Origin: Proteobacteria bacterium UBA4575 | GTDB lineage: Bacteria > Pseudomonadota > Gammaproteobacteria > UBA4575 | Reading direction: 5' to 3' | DNA: 8,771 bases | Assembly (NCBI GenBank): GCA_002386945.1 | Contig: DGKH01000019.1 | Span: forward strand, 1 to 8,771 | Shown here: positions 6,378 to 8,771 of the stretch, one piece after another | Numbering within the stretch: the stretch's first letter is position 1 | Layout: every line of letters starts with the position of its first letter | Notes under the pieces: model-generated | Database searches by the model: none | What the model saw: the letters and a program-made list of their open reading frames with translations, nothing else | Told to the model about the DNA's origin: nothing | Made by a program: the position numbers and the translations under genes

Positions 6378-7031
6378 TTAGATGATCTTTAGGCCGCTAT
6401 CACCACCCAATAACAACACATCGGCTGGACGAATAGCAAAGATACCAACAGTCACCACGCCCGCCAATGTGGCGATTTGGGTCTCCATTTCTATCGGTTT
6501 AGTGATGCTTAGGTTGTGTACATCGATAATAATATTGCCATTATCAGTGGTAAACCCTTGACGTAATTCTGGCGCACCACCGAGCTGGACCATACGGCGT
6601 GCCACTGCACTACGTGCCATTGGCACCACTTCGATAGGTAACGGGAAACGGCCTAGACGGTGCACTAATTTAGAGTCATCTGCGATACAAATGAATTTCT
6701 TACTGGCGTTAGCAACGATCTTTTCGCGAGTCAGTGCACCGCCACCACCTTTGATTAAGGCGCGTAGTTCAGTCGCTTCATCGGCACCATCGACGTATAA
6801 AGGCAGATCACCAGTAGCATTTAGGTCGAGTACTGGGATATTGTGACCACGTAAACGTTCCGCTGATGCTTCAGAGCTTGCCACCGCGCCATCGATTTTG
6901 CCGCGAATCTTGGCCAGGGCATCAATAAAATAATTGGCGGTAGACCCTGTACCAACACCGATTACATCGTCGTTTTGTATATAATCGAGTGCTGCTTCGG
7001 CAGCTAAACGTTTTTTGTCGTCGGCATTCAT
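6378..7031 (-). CDS. rpiA: Ribose-5-phosphate isomerase A
   Basis: RpiA interconverts ribose 5-phosphate and ribulose 5-phosphate in the non-oxidative pentose phosphate pathway. With the start at 7031 it has 217 residues (E. coli 219). It shows [14 protein letters not shown] (26-39, phosphate loop), [15 protein letters not shown] (D81, D84), [13 protein letters not shown] (K94, E103 catalytic), and IEVVPMAR. These residues fall at the same numbers as in the E. coli enzyme, which supports this start. The frame stays open 47 codons further upstream, but that extension is hydrophobic, crosses the ilvA promoter region and start, and has no family counterpart. A weak GTGAGA lies before the ATG. 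The aldolase gene follows 13 nt downstream. Confidence 0.97.
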   Translation of the reverse strand: MNADDKKRLAAEAALDYIQNDDVIGVGTGSTANYFIDALAKIRGKIDGAVASSEASAERLRGHNIPVLDLNATGDLPLYVDGADEATELRALIKGGGGALTREKIVANASKKFICIADDSKLVHRLGRFPLPIEVVPMARSAVARRMVQLGGAPELRQGFTTDNGNIIIDVHNLSITKPIEMETQIATLAGVVTVGIFAIRPADVLLLGGDSGLKII

Positions 7032-7116
7032 TGTTTTTCTCACTAAGACTGACTGATGAAGGGTATAAAGATTACCGTAAAGGCTAAAGCATATTGTGAC
7101 AATTTCAAAGGCACAG
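7032..7116. promoter_or_regulatory. Divergent rpiA/ilvA promoter region
   Basis: This 85-bp gap must hold promoters for both genes. On the minus strand GCTTTA and TATACC are 17 bp apart ahead of rpiA, a weak candidate. On the plus strand TATAAAG at 7064-7070 resembles a -10 box for ilvA but lacks a matching -35. A perfect short palindrome, ATTGT-G-ACAAT (7093-7103), lies just before the ilvA start and could be an operator. No leader peptide rich in Ile/Leu/Val or attenuator hairpin is visible. Confidence 0.4.
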
Positions 7117-8649
7117 ATGGAAATCAGTAGCACTAAAATCAAACAACTCGCAGAGATGATTCCGGCGACCAATGTCTACGACGTGGCCGATGTCTCGGCG
7201 TTGACCTTTGCTAAGCGATTGAGTGATCGCCATAGCAACCAAGTGTGGTTGAAACGTGAAGATCAACAGAGTGTGTTTTCATTTAAGTTGCGCGGTGCCT
7301 ATAACAAAATATCCAATCTTTCTAAGGAGCAATTACAAGCAGGTGTGATTGCAGCCTCTGCAGGTAATCATGCGCAGGGTGTTGCCTTAGCCGCACAGCG
7401 TTTGAAGATTAATGCGCAAATCGTCATGCCAACCACCACACCACGAATCAAGGTCGAGTCAGTACGCGCGATGGGTGCTGAAGTAGTGTTGTATGGCGAT
7501 AACTATGATGAGGCCTGCGGACATGCCTTAGAACTTGTTGCTACATCGGCACAAACCTTTATTCATCCTTACGACGATATGGCCGTCATGGCCGGGCAGG
7601 GCACAGTCGCAAAGGAGATCTTAGAACAATTTGAATCTGATATAGATGCGGTGTTTATTCCAGTAGGTGGTGGTGGCTTGATTGCTGGCATGTCTGCATG
7701 GATACGCACGCATTCACCAAAGACCAAGATTATTGGTGTTGAACCAGCAGATGCACCAACCTTACACGCGGCTATGGCAGCACAAGAGCGCGTTATCCTC
7801 GAGCAGGTCGGTATCTTTGCCGATGGTGTTGCAGTAAAGCAGATTGGGGAAAATACATTTGATGTGGCGCGCGAAACGGTGGATGAAGTGATCCTCGTTT
7901 CTATTGATGAGATGTGTGCTGCGATACATGACATTTTTGATGACACACGCGTGTTATCTGAGCCTGCTGGTGCGCTGGCCGTTGCCGGTATGAAGAAATA
8001 CATCACTAGGGAGAACTGTAAAAAGCAAAATCTAGTGGCGGTTAATTCTGGTGCTAACGTTAATTTCGATCGCTTGCGCCATGTGGTTGAGCGCTCTGAG
8101 GTTGGCGAGGGGCGTGAAGGTCTATTTGCGGTAACGATTCCAGAAGAGAAGGGTAGTTTTTTACGGTTCTGTTCAATTATTGGAAGATGCAGCATCAGTG
8201 AATTCAATTATCGTTATTCGAAGGCCTCCGAGGCACATATCTTCCTGGGCGTGAAATTTGAGCATGCACAGACAGAAAAAATCGCGATGATCGAAAGGCT
8301 GGCGGATAACGGCTATGCGGTTGTCGATATCTCGGATAACGAGATGGCAAAGCTGCACTTGAGACATCTAGTTGGTGGTCATTCACCTGAATTAGAAGAT
8401 GAATTTTTAGTTCGCTTTGAATTTCCAGAGCGCCCTGGGGCCTTGCTGCAGTTTTTAGAAGGCATGGGTTCGCGATGGAATATTAGTCTATTTCATTATC
8501 GGAATCATGGCTCTGCTTATGGGCGTGTGTTGGTTGCTGCACAGGTGGCAGCACAGGATCGTGATGCGTTTAGGGTCTTTTTAGACGATTTGGGCTATAG
8601 GTATTATGAAGAATCAGACAACCCCGCCTATTCTCTATTTTTGAGATAG
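7117..8649 (+). CDS. ilvA: Threonine deaminase, biosynthetic (threonine ammonia-lyase)
   Basis: IlvA converts threonine to 2-oxobutyrate and ammonia, the first committed step to isoleucine. It has 510 residues, close to E. coli IlvA (514). The PLP-dependent catalytic domain (about 1-325) has SFKLRGAY with the Schiff-base K57, [10 protein letters not shown] (81-90), the PLP-phosphate loop [10 protein letters not shown] (182-191), and SGAN (311-314). Two ACT-like regulatory domains follow: [18 protein letters not shown] from about 334, and [18 protein letters not shown] from about 430. This is the form normally inhibited by isoleucine and relieved by valine, unlike the short catabolic TdcB. The ATG at 7117 was preferred over an in-frame GTG at 7096 because AAAGG lies 5 nt upstream of it. 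It is divergent from rpiA, and a strong terminator follows 5 nt after the stop. Confidence 0.97.
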   Translation: MEISSTKIKQLAEMIPATNVYDVADVSALTFAKRLSDRHSNQVWLKREDQQSVFSFKLRGAYNKISNLSKEQLQAGVIAASAGNHAQGVALAAQRLKINAQIVMPTTTPRIKVESVRAMGAEVVLYGDNYDEACGHALELVATSAQTFIHPYDDMAVMAGQGTVAKEILEQFESDIDAVFIPVGGGGLIAGMSAWIRTHSPKTKIIGVEPADAPTLHAAMAAQERVILEQVGIFADGVAVKQIGENTFDVARETVDEVILVSIDEMCAAIHDIFDDTRVLSEPAGALAVAGMKKYITRENCKKQNLVAVNSGANVNFDRLRHVVERSEVGEGREGLFAVTIPEEKGSFLRFCSIIGRCSISEFNYRYSKASEAHIFLGVKFEHAQTEKIAMIERLADNGYAVVDISDNEMAKLHLRHLVGGHSPELEDEFLVRFEFPERPGALLQFLEGMGSRWNISLFHYRNHGSAYGRVLVAAQVAAQDRDAFRVFLDDLGYRYYEESDNPAYSLFLR

Positions 8650-8654
8650 CATAA

Positions 8655-8681
8655 AAAAAGGGCCCTGTTAGGGCCCTTTTT
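8655..8681. terminator. Bidirectional Rho-independent terminator between ilvA and the histone-like gene
   Basis: AAAAAGGGCCCT (8655-8666) and AGGGCCCTTTTT (8670-8681) form a perfect 12-bp stem with a 3-nt loop. Read on the plus strand it ends ilvA with five T's. Read on the minus strand the tail is seven T's (complement of 8653-8659), ending the convergent gene whose stop is at 8696. Both convergent genes share it. Confidence 0.93.
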
Positions 8682-8695
8682 AGGTCTTACTCAGC

Positions 8696-8771
8696 TTATT
8701 TTCGTTTAGCTGGAGCTTTTTTCTTTGCTGCTACCTTTTTCTTAGGTGCCGCTTTTTTCTTTGCTGCTACC
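8696..8771 (-). CDS. Lys/Ala/Pro-rich histone H1-like protein, C-terminal tail only (5' end outside window)
   Basis: The minus strand reads 24 codons into the window edge and stops with TAA at 8696-8698. The peptide is VAAKKKAAPKKK followed by VAAKKKAPAKRK, two 12-residue units built only of Val, Ala, Lys, Pro and Arg. Such tails are typical of bacterial histone H1-like proteins (AlgP/AlgR3 of Pseudomonas, Hc1/Hc2-type), and of basic extensions on HU or other DNA- or RNA-binding proteins. They bind nucleic acid by charge and are probably disordered. Which folded domain, if any, precedes it cannot be seen. The in-frame stop, the codon-level repeat and the bidirectional terminator 15 nt beyond support a real gene end rather than chance sequence. 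Confidence 0.75.
   Translation of the reverse strand, partial: VAAKKKAAPKKKVAAKKKAPAKRK
8715..8771. repeat. Two perfect 21-bp direct repeats, 36-bp period, in the basic tail gene
   Basis: Bases 8715-8735 and 8751-8771 are identical and start 36 bp apart, which is 12 codons. They encode the repeated VAAKKKA segment on the minus strand. Identity at wobble positions suggests recent duplication or gene conversion rather than protein-level convergence alone. The array probably continues past the window edge. Confidence 0.85.

Noticed and set aside
7096..7116. GTG start for ilvA 7 codons upstream
   Set aside because: No well-spaced ribosome site; the ATG at 7117 has AAAGG 5 nt upstream. The GTG cannot be fully excluded.
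7032..7172. 47-codon upstream extension of rpiA to a start at 7172
   Set aside because: The extension is hydrophobic, overlaps the start of ilvA on the other strand, and is absent from the family; the start at 7031 puts catalytic residues at E. coli numbering.
7569..8207. 212-codon antisense open frame inside ilvA
   Set aside because: Low-complexity Ser/Thr/Ala/Pro-rich translation with no family likeness, lying wholly within a conserved enzyme gene; a shadow frame.
1..8771. tRNA, rRNA, CRISPR array, insertion sequence, phage or defence genes
   Set aside because: None seen: no cloverleaf-like sequence, no regularly spaced repeats other than the basic-tail repeats, no transposase or integrase motifs.

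Overview
The window reads as ordinary chromosome of an aerobic, ubiquinone-using gammaproteobacterium of moderate GC content. The evidence is the Escherichia coli-type pyruvoyl SpeD, a bacterial Coq7, the rplM-rpsI pair, an RpiA that keeps the E. coli catalytic residue numbering, and a full-length two-domain IlvA. From memory, the order trpD-trpC ... speD-coq7 and the divergent rpiA/ilvA pair both resemble pseudomonads and relatives. No genus can be assigned from the sequence alone. No phage, insertion sequence, CRISPR array, tRNA or rRNA was seen.

Layout. (1) 1-2184, plus strand: the 3' half of trpD, then trpC, then speD, closely spaced with no terminator visible between them. (2) 2181-4037, minus strand: a GlcF-like iron-sulfur protein gene followed 9 nt later by coq7. 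The coq7 stop overlaps the speD stop by 4 bp, so the two operons collide tail to tail. (3) 4105-4410, plus strand: a small thioredoxin-fold [2Fe-2S] ferredoxin, divergent from the GlcF-like gene. (4) 4411-4670: an intergenic stretch with two inverted repeats, a strong terminator, and then a recognisable rplM promoter. (5) 4671-5497: rplM-rpsI. (6) 5618-7031, minus strand: rpiA followed by an HpcH/HpaI-family aldolase, in an apparent operon. (7) 7117-8649, plus strand: ilvA, divergent from rpiA. (8) A bidirectional terminator, then at the right edge (8696-8771, minus strand) the last 24 codons of a Lys/Ala/Pro-rich histone H1-like protein.

Functional themes are tryptophan synthesis (TrpD, TrpC), polyamine synthesis (SpeD), isoleucine synthesis (IlvA), pentose phosphate interconversion (RpiA), ubiquinone synthesis (Coq7) plus a possible quinone-linked Fe-S oxidoreductase subunit, and ribosome assembly. 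Most of it is core metabolism, and I do not see a convincing new system. The places most worth a second look are the structured intergenic region before rplM, the orphan GlcF-like gene paired with coq7, the rpiA-aldolase pairing, and the repeat-built basic tail at the right edge.
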